Shown: positions 1 through 6,274, counted from the stretch's first letter. The stretch is 10,425 nucleotides of DNA from an uncultured Campylobacter sp. (GCA_938036585.1 CALHQN010000201.1:1-10425), one strand, 5' to 3'. Program-made: numbers and translations. The notes: generated by a model from the letters alone, not told the origin.

Positions 1-1368
1 GCCGAGTGTCGTCAGGATTAGAGTTACTATCTCCGTAGCCGCAATAACGTAAAACGTCCGCAAATAGTTTTTCTCGCCGCTGCAATCGTAAAGCTCTTTG
101 CCAACTAGCAGCTGATAGATCAGATATACTGCCGCGCATACGCAACAAATGCCTAGCGTAAAAACGGAAGGTTTAAAAAGCCCAAAGCCTGTAAATACGA
201 TGATTATCGCGCTTATAGCCGAGAAAATCCCGGCTATCACGGCATTTGATAGCAGGTCAGTACTTCGTATCGTGCGCGCTAAAAAATATAACCCCACTGC
301 CATACATATCATCGATATAAGTCCGACGCCCTCCAGTGCACCCACTTTATCTGCGTCCTTGATATATCTGCCTACCGCATTCAATGCCTCAAGCCCAAAT
401 GCTATATAAAGAGTAGTTTTGGCAGTAGATAGGTTTTCGCTCCGCTCTTTAGCATCATCCGTATAAACATACGGGATCGCTCCCGCACCCACGGAAACAT
501 TTAGCTTTCGCACCATATCGGGCAGCCTAAAAAAGTCGCTAATAAGCCAGATCAAAAACAAAACATTAGGCACTGAGAAAATAACCATAAAATGAAAAAA
601 AGCTTGCTTTATATCTCTTACGTGCGAGATCTTAGCGGCTACATCGGGACGAGATGAGTTTATAAGCGTCGCCAGTTCACTATCGCTCATAATCACCATT
701 AAAGCCGCAATCACTATTAAACAGAGCCAGACAAAAAATACCAGTCCGCCCAAAAGCTGAAAGATAGCGGAGATTATGCGCCTAAGATAAAATCTATGCG
801 CACCGAAAGGCCCGAGAAACATATAAAATACGTAGGCCTTATTTATATCATAGGCCTTAGCCGCGATCTTAGATGAGGCGGAGTAGCCCTCATCATAGCC
901 GCCGTTAAATTTTAAATTGCCGTCGTTATTATTAAAATTTGAGCGATTGTCTGCGTTAAAATTTCCGCCGCCAACGCTTCCGCCAAAATTTGCAGTGCCA
1001 CCTGAAGCATTAAAATTTACGCTGCCGCTAGCTGCGGTAAAATTTGAACTTCCGTTTGCGCCACCCAAGCTGCTGCCGAAATTCGAGCCGCTTGCGTTAC
1101 CAAAAGCATCGGAATTTACGCCCGAAAAGCCCGTCTGCGACGAGGCAGCCTCTGCCTGATCTGAATTTGCGCCTAAAATTTCATCGTTATAATTTTCGCT
1201 AGCCGAGCTTTTTAAAATTTCATCGTCTAAGCTTTGCTGCGCGTCTTTTAGCTCCGAGCTCTCCTGCGCCGCGGTTAGCGGCTTTTCGGAGTTTAAATTT
1301 ACGGCCTTTTTTTTGATATTCGCAAGGCAAGCGGGGTTAGTTTCGCCGCCCCAGATGTCGTTTCCCAT
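1..1368 (-). CDS. TM2-domain multi-pass membrane protein, C-terminus outside the window
   Basis: The minus frame from the ATG at 1368 is open for 456 codons and leaves the window without a stop. An AAGGAG-type ribosome site lies just upstream. Residues 1-90 are polar, with DEIL occurring twice near 48-66. Residues 91-157 are a low-complexity Asn/Gly/Ser/Phe linker. Residues 177-196 carry the TM2 signature (YVFYMFLGPFGAHRFYL), followed by a hydrophobic helix at about 199-223. More hydrophobic segments lie near 257-277, 345-364, 374-396, 401-421 and 439-456, so this is larger than an ordinary two-helix TM2 protein. TM2 proteins are membrane proteins of mostly unknown role. The polar N-terminus probably faces the cytoplasm, since I see no signal peptide; that is inference. 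It diverges from the tpx-like gene. The domain call is firm, the function unknown. Confidence 0.85.
   Translation of the reverse strand, partial: MGNDIWGGETNPACLANIKKKAVNLNSEKPLTAAQESSELKDAQQSLDDEILKSSASENYNDEILGANSDQAEAASSQTGFSGVNSDAFGNASGSNFGSSLGGANGSSNFTAASGSVNFNASGGTANFGGSVGGGNFNADNRSNFNNNDGNLKFNGGYDEGYSASSKIAAKAYDINKAYVFYMFLGPFGAHRFYLRRIISAIFQLLGGLVFFVWLCLIVIAALMVIMSDSELATLINSSRPDVAAKISHVRDIKQAFFHFMVIFSVPNVLFLIWLISDFFRLPDMVRKLNVSVGAGAIPYVYTDDAKERSENLSTAKTTLYIAFGLEALNAVGRYIKDADKVGALEGVGLISMICMAVGLYFLARTIRSTDLLSNAVIAGIFSAISAIIIVFTGFGLFKPSVFTLGICCVCAAVYLIYQLLVGKELYDCSGEKNYLRTFYVIAATEIVTLILTTLG
934..1083 (-). repeat. In-gene repeat: Asn-Phe every ~9 residues
   Basis: Within the linker of the TM2 protein the dipeptide Asn-Phe occurs at residues 96, 109, 118, 127, 136 and 144. 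Four of the five spacings are 8-9 residues (about 27 nt); the first is 13. Small residues (Gly, Ser, Ala, Thr) and Asn fill the gaps. In DNA this appears as AAATTT words at regular spacing. It is probably a flexible spacer that grew by slippage or unequal exchange. Confidence 0.7.
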
Positions 1369-1452
1369 CCTATCTCCTTAATTTTTGGAGTAATTTTACC
1401 CGAAATTTAAAGAATTTGCGTTACTCTACGGCAAATTTTAACGGAGGGAAAA
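1369..1452. promoter_or_regulatory. Divergent intergenic region, TM2 gene / tpx
   Basis: This 84-bp AT-rich gap must hold both divergent promoters. A strong GGAGG ribosome site ends it on the tpx side and AAGGAG opens it on the TM2 side. A 6-bp inverted repeat, GAGTAA at 1388-1393 and TTACTC at 1421-1426, could be an operator, but it is short. I see no clear TATAAT box and no PerR-like palindrome. Confidence 0.4.
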
Positions 1453-1977
1453 ATGAATGAAGTAGAGTTTATGGGCAAGCCCGCGCCGCTAGCGGGCAGC
1501 AAGCTCGAGCTCGGCGACAAAGCCGCCGTATGCACGCTGGCCGCGCCCGATCTAAGCGAGATCAGGGTCGGCAAAAGCGAGCGGGTGCAGATCATCATGT
1601 CGGCGCCGTCGCTTGATATGCCTGGATGCGCCGATGAGCTGCGTAAATTTGATCAGCTAACGGTGGGGCTTAGAAACACCGAAGCGATCGTGGTTTCGAT
1701 GGATCTTCCTTTTGCGGCGGAAAAATTTCGCGCTGCAAACGGGATCAAAAATCTGCGTTTCGCAAGCGACTTCCGCGCCAAAGATTTCGCCCGCTCTTAC
1801 GGCATGCTGATCGGCGGCGGAGCGCTCGCGGGGCTGTGCGCGAAGGCCCTATTTATCATCGACAGCCTCGGCGTGACGGTGTACAAGCAAGTAGTAAGCG
1901 AGGTGCAGAGCGAGCCCGATTTTGAAGCGATGATGGATCTAGCCCGCATAATCTCGCGCAATAGCTGCTCCAACTGA
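1453..1977 (+). CDS. tpx: Tpx-family peroxiredoxin, atypical active site
   Basis: The 174-residue product matches the atypical 2-Cys peroxiredoxin Tpx over its full length. Tpx normally reduces H2O2 and alkyl peroxides using thioredoxin. The landmarks are APSLDMPGC with C59 as the expected peroxidatic Cys, RKF at 64-66, DLPFA at 84-88, SDFR at 105-108, and EPDF at 154-157. Two usual residues are missing. The active-site Thr three residues before the peroxidatic Cys is M56, and the resolving Cys (E. coli C95, in RFC) is R93. Other cysteines are C27, C129 and C172. A GGAGG site lies 7-8 nt before the ATG. It may be a 1-Cys enzyme, use another Cys to resolve, or have weak or altered activity. 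The family is certain; peroxidase activity is not. Confidence 0.88.
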   Translation: MNEVEFMGKPAPLAGSKLELGDKAAVCTLAAPDLSEIRVGKSERVQIIMSAPSLDMPGCADELRKFDQLTVGLRNTEAIVVSMDLPFAAEKFRAANGIKNLRFASDFRAKDFARSYGMLIGGGALAGLCAKALFIIDSLGVTVYKQVVSEVQSEPDFEAMMDLARIISRNSCSN

Positions 1978-2050
1978 GCCAAATAACAGATCCAAGGTTT
2001 GGATAAATTTAACGCGGCGCGCTAGAGCTAAAAGCGGCCGCGAAATTTCA

Positions 2051-2090
2051 GCGCTAAGCGGCGGAATTTTAAAATTTACCGCCGCAGCGC
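2051..2090. repeat. GC-armed hairpin with AATTTTAAAATT core
   Basis: GCGCT at 2051-2055 pairs with AGCGC at 2086-2090, and GCGGCGG at 2058-2064 pairs with CCGCCGC at 2079-2085. That gives 12 base pairs with a two-base bulge. The 14-base centre contains the self-complementary AATTTTAAAATT. No T-tract follows on either side, so it is not a textbook terminator. It could act as a bidirectional RNA 3'-end stabiliser or be a remnant of a dispersed repeat. Confidence 0.6.
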
Positions 2091-2170
2091 CGTCTAGCAA
2101 ATACATTAAATTTAGCCCGAGTGGGGCTTAATAGCGAGCCGTTTGACAAACGAAGCGGTGCGGGCGGGCG

Positions 2171-2191
2171 GAGTGAAATTTTACTCTTTTT
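2171..2191 (+). terminator. Possible weak terminator for tpx
   Basis: GAGTGA and TTACTC form a six-pair stem (one G-T pair) with an AATT loop, followed directly by five T. The stem is short and lies about 190 bases after the tpx stop, so efficiency is doubtful. Confidence 0.35.
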
Positions 2192-2264
2192 CGCGCGCCG
2201 AATGGCAAAGCGGTAAGCAATTAACAGTAGCAAAATTTATCTGCTCTGCCCTGCCGCAAGCCGT

Positions 2265-2282
2265 GTAAATTTTAAAATTTAC
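2265..2282. repeat. 18-bp perfect palindrome over the ankyrin-like gene stop
   Basis: GTAAATTTTAAAATTTAC reads the same on both strands and includes the TAA stop of the minus-strand gene (2279-2281). Its core AATTTTAAAATT also occurs at 2065, 2481, 5217, 6193 and 6250. Confidence 0.6.
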
Positions 2283-3235
2283 TTCCCTTTACCGCTTAAA
2301 ATTTTAGAAATTTTTACAGCGTCGTATCTTTTTGCCCCCTCCTCTAAAAGCTCGCAAAGCTCCTTCTGCTCGCAAAGGCCGCGAGAGAGCAAAAACTCCG
2401 CCGTAGCGTCGTCGTCTAGCATAGATACAAACTTAATAAAACCCTCGAGATGCCTGCGATCGAGATCGGCAAAGCTTTGGAATTTTAAAATTTCATCCAA
2501 GTAGCGCAGCCTCTCGGCGCTAAATTTTTTAAATTTCTCGCTCGCCGTAAACTCCCGCACCTGCTTCGGCGGCGGCGCATCAATCCCCATGATCGATATA
2601 TTATGTTTGTTTAAAAAGATCAGCTCGCTGCCAAGGATTGAGCCGACCGCGCCGCTAGCGTCTCGCGCGCCCTTTTCGATCAAGAACTTAAACGCCGCAA
2701 AATTATCGTTCGATACCGCGTCTAGCAGCAATCCGCTAGCTTTGACGTCCGCGCCGTTTTGTACCAAAAGCTCTAAAAGCCGCATCGCATCGGCGCTATC
2801 AAAGTAATAAAGCTTCGCCATCTCGCCGCTAAATTTTGAGCCGAAAAAGATCGCGAGCTTTAGCGGCGAGAAATAACCGCCGTCTCCGCCGTAATTGAGA
2901 TTTGGTTTAAATTTAAGGATTTTTTCTATCCGCTCGAAGTCAAATTTTGAATTTCGCAGTACCTTCGGATTAAAAATGAAAGCGGTGAAAATTCTACCTT
3001 TAAACTCCCCGAAATCCTCGTCGATCCTGCCCCTGTTTTGCGCCGCGAATTCTAAAAGCGCATCCAACCCCGCATCTATCTGCTCGTCGCTAGCATTTTC
3101 ATCGTAAAAAATTTCAAAATTTGGCTGCGGCAAATTTGACGCCGCCTGATGCGTAGTAGAAGCGGCCGCGTTCTCTTTAGCGCCGCCGAAAGCGCAGATT
3201 GCAAGCAAAAGCCACAAAAAGATAAAATTTTTCAT
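2279..3235 (-). CDS. Secreted ankyrin-repeat-like protein
   Basis: The 318-residue product begins with a typical signal peptide (MKNFIFLWLLLAICAFGG, cleavage probably near residue 18-20). C14 is preceded by Ile, which does not fit a lipobox, so a soluble periplasmic product is more likely than a lipoprotein. Degenerate ankyrin-type helix pairs are visible at about 104-165 (ending in LLVQNGADVKAS), 170-191 (DAVSNDNFAAFKFLIEKGA) and 267-288 (AEFLLSRGL). Ankyrin repeats bind proteins; no catalytic motif is seen. Two Cys near the C-terminus (C288, C294) could form a disulfide. The gene is single, with its own TATAAT box, and converges on tpx. Proteins of this kind in Campylobacterota are usually annotated only as ankyrin-domain proteins. 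The specific partner is unknown. Confidence 0.8.
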   Translation of the reverse strand: MKNFIFLWLLLAICAFGGAKENAAASTTHQAASNLPQPNFEIFYDENASDEQIDAGLDALLEFAAQNRGRIDEDFGEFKGRIFTAFIFNPKVLRNSKFDFERIEKILKFKPNLNYGGDGGYFSPLKLAIFFGSKFSGEMAKLYYFDSADAMRLLELLVQNGADVKASGLLLDAVSNDNFAAFKFLIEKGARDASGAVGSILGSELIFLNKHNISIMGIDAPPPKQVREFTASEKFKKFSAERLRYLDEILKFQSFADLDRRHLEGFIKFVSMLDDDATAEFLLSRGLCEQKELCELLEEGAKRYDAVKISKILSGKGK

Positions 3236-3261
3236 ATCGCCCTTTCCATAAATTTTGCCCG

Positions 3262-3267
3262 ATTATA
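3262..3267 (-). promoter_or_regulatory. -10 box of the ankyrin-like gene
   Basis: The minus strand reads TATAAT, a perfect -10, about 27 bases before the ATG at 3235. A T-rich stretch lies upstream and there is no obvious -35, as is usual for Campylobacter sigma-70 promoters. An AAAGG-type ribosome site lies between. Confidence 0.6.
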
Positions 3268-3364
3268 TCAAAACCGAAGCCTAAATTTGCAAAAGCGGAA
3301 TAAAAATTTTTATCACTTAGCCCAAAAAAGGCGCTAAATTTCGGCAAAAAAGCCGCCTTTGCTT

Positions 3365-3380
3365 TATATTGTGGTAAAAT
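3365..3380 (+). promoter_or_regulatory. Likely -10 region of the first binding-protein gene
   Basis: Two overlapping candidates are seen: TATATT at 3365-3370 and TAAAAT at 3375-3380. They lie 38-53 bases before the ATG at 3418 and diverge from the ankyrin-like gene promoter. A CGGC/GCCG hairpin with an A6 loop at 3342-3355 lies just upstream. Confidence 0.4.
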
Positions 3381-3417
3381 GAGAGCGATGTAAAAATTCG
3401 CGCCGAAAGGAGAGATT

Positions 3418-4221
3418 ATGAGATTGCTTTTTACTTTGATTTTATTGTGCGCGTCACTCTTTGCAAATACGCTTGAAGAGATTAGGCATCAGGGTGTAGT
3501 TAGAATCGGCGTTAGAGACGGCAGGCCGCCTTTTAGCGAAGAAAGCGGCGGTAAATTTGAGGGCTTTGAGATCGAGCTTGCTAATGCGATCGCAAAGGGG
3601 ATTTTTGGCAGCAAACAGGGCGAGGTGCAGTTCGTAAGTTTAACCGCCTCGGATAGAATTTCATATCTAGTGAATAACAAAGTCGATCTAGTCATCGCTA
3701 CCTTCGTCATCGACACGGAGCGCAAAAAGCACGTGGACTTCTCGACGCCCTATTTTTCTACCAATCTGGGCGTGCTAACTCGTAAAGCCGACGGCATAAC
3801 CGACATATCGAAGCTTCGCGATATCAAACTCGCAACGGAGGCCGGTACCACGATAGATAACTATCTAAAAAAGGAAAAATTTACCAACGTAAGCTATTGC
3901 AAAAATACCTCCGAATGCTACGCGATGATCAAAGACGGCAGGGCGGACGGATATGTAAATTTAAACATCACGACTCTAGCTTACGCAGTCATCGACGATA
4001 CGCTGGAGGTGCCGTTTCAAAACTTCGGCAAGCCTGATTTCATAGGCATCGGCGTGCAAAAGGGAAACCAAGCCCTGCTTGATCTAATCAATTCCGAGCT
4101 TATCAAACTAAGCAAAGAGGGGTTTTTCAAAAAGGCTTATGAGGACACCTTCGAGCCATTTTACCGCGGCACCGCGGATAAAAAATACTTCCTGCTGGAT
4201 GGGATCTATAATTTGCTTTAA
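3418..4221 (+). CDS. Periplasmic amino-acid-binding protein (SBP_bac_3), copy 1
   Basis: The 267-residue product is a family-3 extracellular solute-binding protein, related to Campylobacter PEB1a, that would capture a polar amino acid for an ABC importer. Residues 1-16 are a signal peptide ending SLFA before N17. C11 follows Leu and does not make a lipobox. Family landmarks: VRIGVRDGRPPF near 28-39, GFEIELA at 49-55, DLVIATF at 90-96, and R102, which fits the ligand-carboxylate Arg. The carboxylate loop AGTT (142-145) is present. The position that holds the amino-group Asp in PEB1a appears to be L182 here. C161 and C167 are the only cysteines after the signal and probably form a disulfide. 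About 25 residues extend past the usual family end. An AAAGGAG site precedes the ATG. No permease or ATPase is nearby, so its transporter is elsewhere or shared. Confidence 0.9.
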   Translation: MRLLFTLILLCASLFANTLEEIRHQGVVRIGVRDGRPPFSEESGGKFEGFEIELANAIAKGIFGSKQGEVQFVSLTASDRISYLVNNKVDLVIATFVIDTERKKHVDFSTPYFSTNLGVLTRKADGITDISKLRDIKLATEAGTTIDNYLKKEKFTNVSYCKNTSECYAMIKDGRADGYVNLNITTLAYAVIDDTLEVPFQNFGKPDFIGIGVQKGNQALLDLINSELIKLSKEGFFKKAYEDTFEPFYRGTADKKYFLLDGIYNLL

Positions 4222-4313
4222 AAAATTACGGGGATAAGATCAAATTTATACTACCCTTTGAAAATGCGTCGCCTGTCTTTGCCGCGCAAATATCACGGGT
4301 TTTGCGACAAATG

Positions 4314-4332
4314 CAGGCTTAAAATATGCCTG
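4314..4332 (+). promoter_or_regulatory. Inverted repeat around a possible -10, before the second binding-protein gene
   Basis: CAGGC at 4314-4318 and GCCTG at 4328-4332 flank TTAAAATAT, which contains a possible TAAAAT -10 box. Another GCCTG lies at 4271-4275. The 152-base gap between the two binding-protein genes could therefore hold an independent, regulated promoter. The arms are only 5 bp, so this is tentative. Confidence 0.3.
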
Positions 4333-4373
4333 GCTAAATCGCGAGGCAAGTTTAAATTTAATAAGGAGTATCG

Positions 4374-5186
4374 GTGAAACTACTTTTTACTTTGGCATTG
4401 ATTTGTGCCTCTATCTTTGCTAACACTCTTGAGGAGATAAAACATCAAGGCAGCGTTAGAATAGGCGTGCGTGAAGGTCGCCCGCCGCTTAGCGAGTCCG
4501 TTAACGGCAAATTTGAGGGCTTTGAAATTGAGCTTGCCAGCGCAATCGCTAAGGACATTTTCGGCGAAAACAAAGGAAGCGTCGAGTTCGTAGCCGTAAC
4601 TGCGGGAGAGAGGATCCCGTTTTTGCAAAACAACAAGGTCGATATAGTTATCGGCACCTTTATGATAACGCCCGAGAGAAAAAAACAGGTCGATTTTTCG
4701 CTGCCATATCTATCGGTAAATTTTGGCATCGTAACGCGCAAGGAGGATCAAGTAAGGGATTTCGCGCGCGTCCGCGATATGAAAATTTCGATCGAAAAAA
4801 ATCCCAACGGCTCGATGACCGAGCGCTATCTGCGAAAAGAGAAATTTAGCAATTTGGTCTATTGCAAAAATACTAGCGAGTGTTACGCGATGATGAAGGA
4901 CGGCAGAGCCGACGGCTACGCAAACGACAACATCATCGTCCTAGCCTACGCCGTAGTGGACGACGCGCTGGAGGTGCCATTTAAAAATTTAGGAGCGGCG
5001 GAATTTCTAGGCATCGGCGTGCAAAAGGGCAACAAGGAGCTACTGGATTTCATAAATTCCGAGCTCATCAAGCTGAGCAAAGAGGGGTTTTTCAAAAAGG
5101 CTTATGAGGATACTTTCGAGCCGTTTTATCGCGGCACGGCGGATAGAAAATACTTCCTTTTAGACGGAATTTATAACATGCTTTAG
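4374..5186 (+). CDS. Periplasmic amino-acid-binding protein (SBP_bac_3), copy 2
   Basis: This 270-residue paralogue of the preceding gene starts with GTG, set by an AAGGAG site five bases upstream. The signal peptide ends SIFA before N17. It shares GFEIELA (49-55), R102, the paired C164 and C170, and a nearly identical C-terminal extension with copy 1. The ligand loop differs: where copy 1 has AGTT, this one has a longer EKNPNGSMT (141-149) without the Gly-Thr-Thr. It keeps an Asp (D185) where PEB1a has its amino-group-binding Asp and copy 1 has Leu. The two proteins therefore probably bind different ligands. It may be cotranscribed with copy 1 or use its own promoter near 4320. Family certain, ligand unknown. 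Confidence 0.9.
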   Translation: MKLLFTLALICASIFANTLEEIKHQGSVRIGVREGRPPLSESVNGKFEGFEIELASAIAKDIFGENKGSVEFVAVTAGERIPFLQNNKVDIVIGTFMITPERKKQVDFSLPYLSVNFGIVTRKEDQVRDFARVRDMKISIEKNPNGSMTERYLRKEKFSNLVYCKNTSECYAMMKDGRADGYANDNIIVLAYAVVDDALEVPFKNLGAAEFLGIGVQKGNKELLDFINSELIKLSKEGFFKKAYEDTFEPFYRGTADRKYFLLDGIYNML

Positions 5187-5190
5187 AGCT

Positions 5191-5257
5191 TAGAATTCTT
5201 AGGCGCGAGATTTTTAAATTTTAAAATTCCGCCTCGCGCGCGGCGCGCGGAATTCTA
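5191..5257 (+). terminator. Large inverted repeat after the binding-protein pair
   Basis: TAGAATTC at 5191-5198 pairs with GAATTCTA at 5250-5257, and inside it GCGCGAG at 5203-5209 pairs with CTCGCGC at 5233-5239. The loop contains AATTTTAAAATT. It begins four bases after the stop and is the best candidate for the transcript end. A second hairpin, CTACAAA/TTTGTAG, follows at 5262-5285. No clean T-tract follows either, so termination is inferred. Confidence 0.4.
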
Positions 5258-5343
5258 CGATCTACAAATTTTGGAATTTTTGTAGCTACGGGATTTCGTA
5301 AAATTCTAAAATTCTAAATTTTTCACGCTCGTTCGATTTTAGA

Positions 5344-5490
5344 ATGTCTATATTTTATCAGAGCAAAATTCTACGCTACGAACAGAATTTTATACACGAC
5401 GGAATTTTAGAATTTTACCCGCACTGCGAATTTCAAAATCCGTGCTGCAACAAAATCCACCAGATAAGCGCGATAAATTTAAAAGGATAA
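5344..5490 (+). CDS. Possible 48-residue small protein (doubtful)
   Basis: An ATG at 5344 opens a 48-codon frame ending in TAA. The product would hold three cysteines in PHCEFQNPCC (about residues 26-35) and no membrane segment. There is no recognisable ribosome site before the ATG, and the frame lies among short repeats, so it may be chance. I do not recognise it. Confidence 0.13.
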   Translation: MSIFYQSKILRYEQNFIHDGILEFYPHCEFQNPCCNKIHQISAINLKG

Positions 5491-5574
5491 AATTCCGCGT
5501 GAGGTAAATTTTGACTCACGGCAAAAGCGCAGTCGCCGCAGATGCTATCGTTTAAGCTTTGTAGCCGCATAAAT

Positions 5575-6162
5575 TTACTCAAACGCCTTGTAGTGCGCCT
5601 CGTCTGCGAATTCTAACATCTCGCGATCGCCCCTGCTGTCGCCGTAAGCGATAACGCGATCGAAAGCCTGAACGTCGTATGCCGCGCGCACACGGGCGAC
5701 CTTTTGCGCGCCGTAGCAGTTCTGCCCCTCGATCTCGCCCGTGATGATACCGCCTTTGCGCCGTATTTTAGTGCCTAAAAGCTCCAAGCCCTGCGCCTCG
5801 CACCACGGACGCAGCCAGTCTTCGAGCGAGGCGGTGACGATGACGACCCTATCGCCCGCGGCTTTATAGCTTGCGATCTTGTCCATCGCGCTTTGTTTTA
5901 GGATATCTTCGATGTGGGTAGTGGAGTATTTTTTGCAAATTTTATCGAATTTATCGGCGCTCATACCCGCAAAAAAGTAGCCTAGAAGCTTTCTGCGCGT
6001 AAAATTATTGCTCGCAAGGCCTAGCTTATATGCCGCTAAAATGGGCGATAGCACCAAAATCCCGCGAAAAAATTTCTTAAATCCGACTACGTAGGCGACG
6101 AACTCGAGCAGGGAATCATCGCGCGTGATCGTGCCGTCAAAGTCGAATAAAACAAGATTCAT
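5575..6162 (-). CDS. HAD-superfamily subfamily IB phosphatase
   Basis: The start is taken as the ATG at 6162, because AGGAG lies five bases upstream of it. A TTG five codons further up would place that same AGGAG inside the gene. The 195-residue product has all HAD motifs: DFDGT at 7-11 (D7 nucleophile, D9 acid/base), VTAS at 109-112, K154, and GDSRGD at 174-179 with the Mg-binding acids. The cap between motifs I and II is helical, with a hydrophobic stretch at about 31-49 that could touch the membrane. HAD-IB enzymes are phosphomonoesterases like SerB, but this one is in the broader group whose substrates are mostly unassigned. It lies downstream of typA, with a terminator between them, so it is probably expressed at a lower level or from its own promoter. 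Confidence 0.88.
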   Translation of the reverse strand: MNLVLFDFDGTITRDDSLLEFVAYVVGFKKFFRGILVLSPILAAYKLGLASNNFTRRKLLGYFFAGMSADKFDKICKKYSTTHIEDILKQSAMDKIASYKAAGDRVVIVTASLEDWLRPWCEAQGLELLGTKIRRKGGIITGEIEGQNCYGAQKVARVRAAYDVQAFDRVIAYGDSRGDREMLEFADEAHYKAFE

Positions 6163-6210
6163 TGCCTCTCCTAGCAAAATTTCAGAAGCGTAAATTTTAA
6201 AATTTGCCTA

Positions 6211-6248
6211 TAAAAAAGGCGTGAAATTTAAAAGCTAAATTTCACGCC
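6211..6248 (-). terminator. Strong Rho-independent terminator of typA
   Basis: GGCGTGAAATTT at 6218-6229 and AAATTTCACGCC at 6237-6248 form a perfect 12-bp stem with a 7-base loop. Read on the minus strand the stem is followed directly by TTTTTTA. It lies 26 bases after the typA stop. It is flanked on both sides by AATTTTAAAATT (6193-6204 and 6250-6261). Confidence 0.85.
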
Positions 6249-6274
6249 GAATTTTAAAATTTCATTTTGAAATT

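Larger units (their letters stand above)
1978..2278. other. Gene-free, palindrome-rich convergent intergenic region
   Basis: No credible coding frame is seen in these 301 bases between the 3' ends of tpx and the ankyrin-like gene. The stretch is full of inverted repeats: ATCCAA/TTGGAT around 1990-2004, a large GC-armed hairpin at 2051-2090, AGCCC/GGGCT at 2114-2128, the 13-bp palindrome CGTTTGACAAACG at 2140-2152, a small hairpin followed by T5 at 2171-2191, and an 18-bp palindrome at 2265-2282. It most likely provides transcription ends for both genes. Confidence 0.6.
5187..5574. other. Repeat-rich gap between convergent genes
   Basis: This 388-base gap lies between the second binding-protein gene and the HAD gene, which converge. 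TAGAATT or its complement AATTCTA occurs six times between 5191 and 5414, including a tandem pair at 5302-5316. Further inverted repeats are AAAATTCT/AGAATTTT at 5365-5391 (11-base loop) and CGTGAG/CTCACG at 5498-5520, the latter possibly ending the HAD transcript on the minus strand. No convincing tRNA or other known RNA is seen. One short reading frame is listed separately. Confidence 0.5.

Noticed and set aside
917..1159. 80-codon plus-strand frame rich in Pro, Phe and Leu
   Set aside because: It is the antisense of the Asn/Gly/Ser linker of the TM2 gene; its regular Lys-Phe pattern only mirrors the Asn-Phe repeat.
3418..3465. Lipoprotein signal in the binding proteins (Cys at residue 11)
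   Set aside because: The residue before Cys is Leu or Ile, not Gly/Ala/Ser, so a lipobox is not met; cleavage after the later Phe-Ala fits better.
5325..5345. GTTCGATTT resembling a tRNA T-loop
   Set aside because: No matching acceptor, D or anticodon arms surround it.
5344..5490. Small Cys-containing frame as a confident gene
   Set aside because: No ribosome site and a repeat-rich setting; kept only as a low-confidence entry.
6163..6177. TTG start five codons upstream for the HAD phosphatase
   Set aside because: The AGGAG ribosome site lies inside those five codons, correctly spaced for the ATG at 6162.
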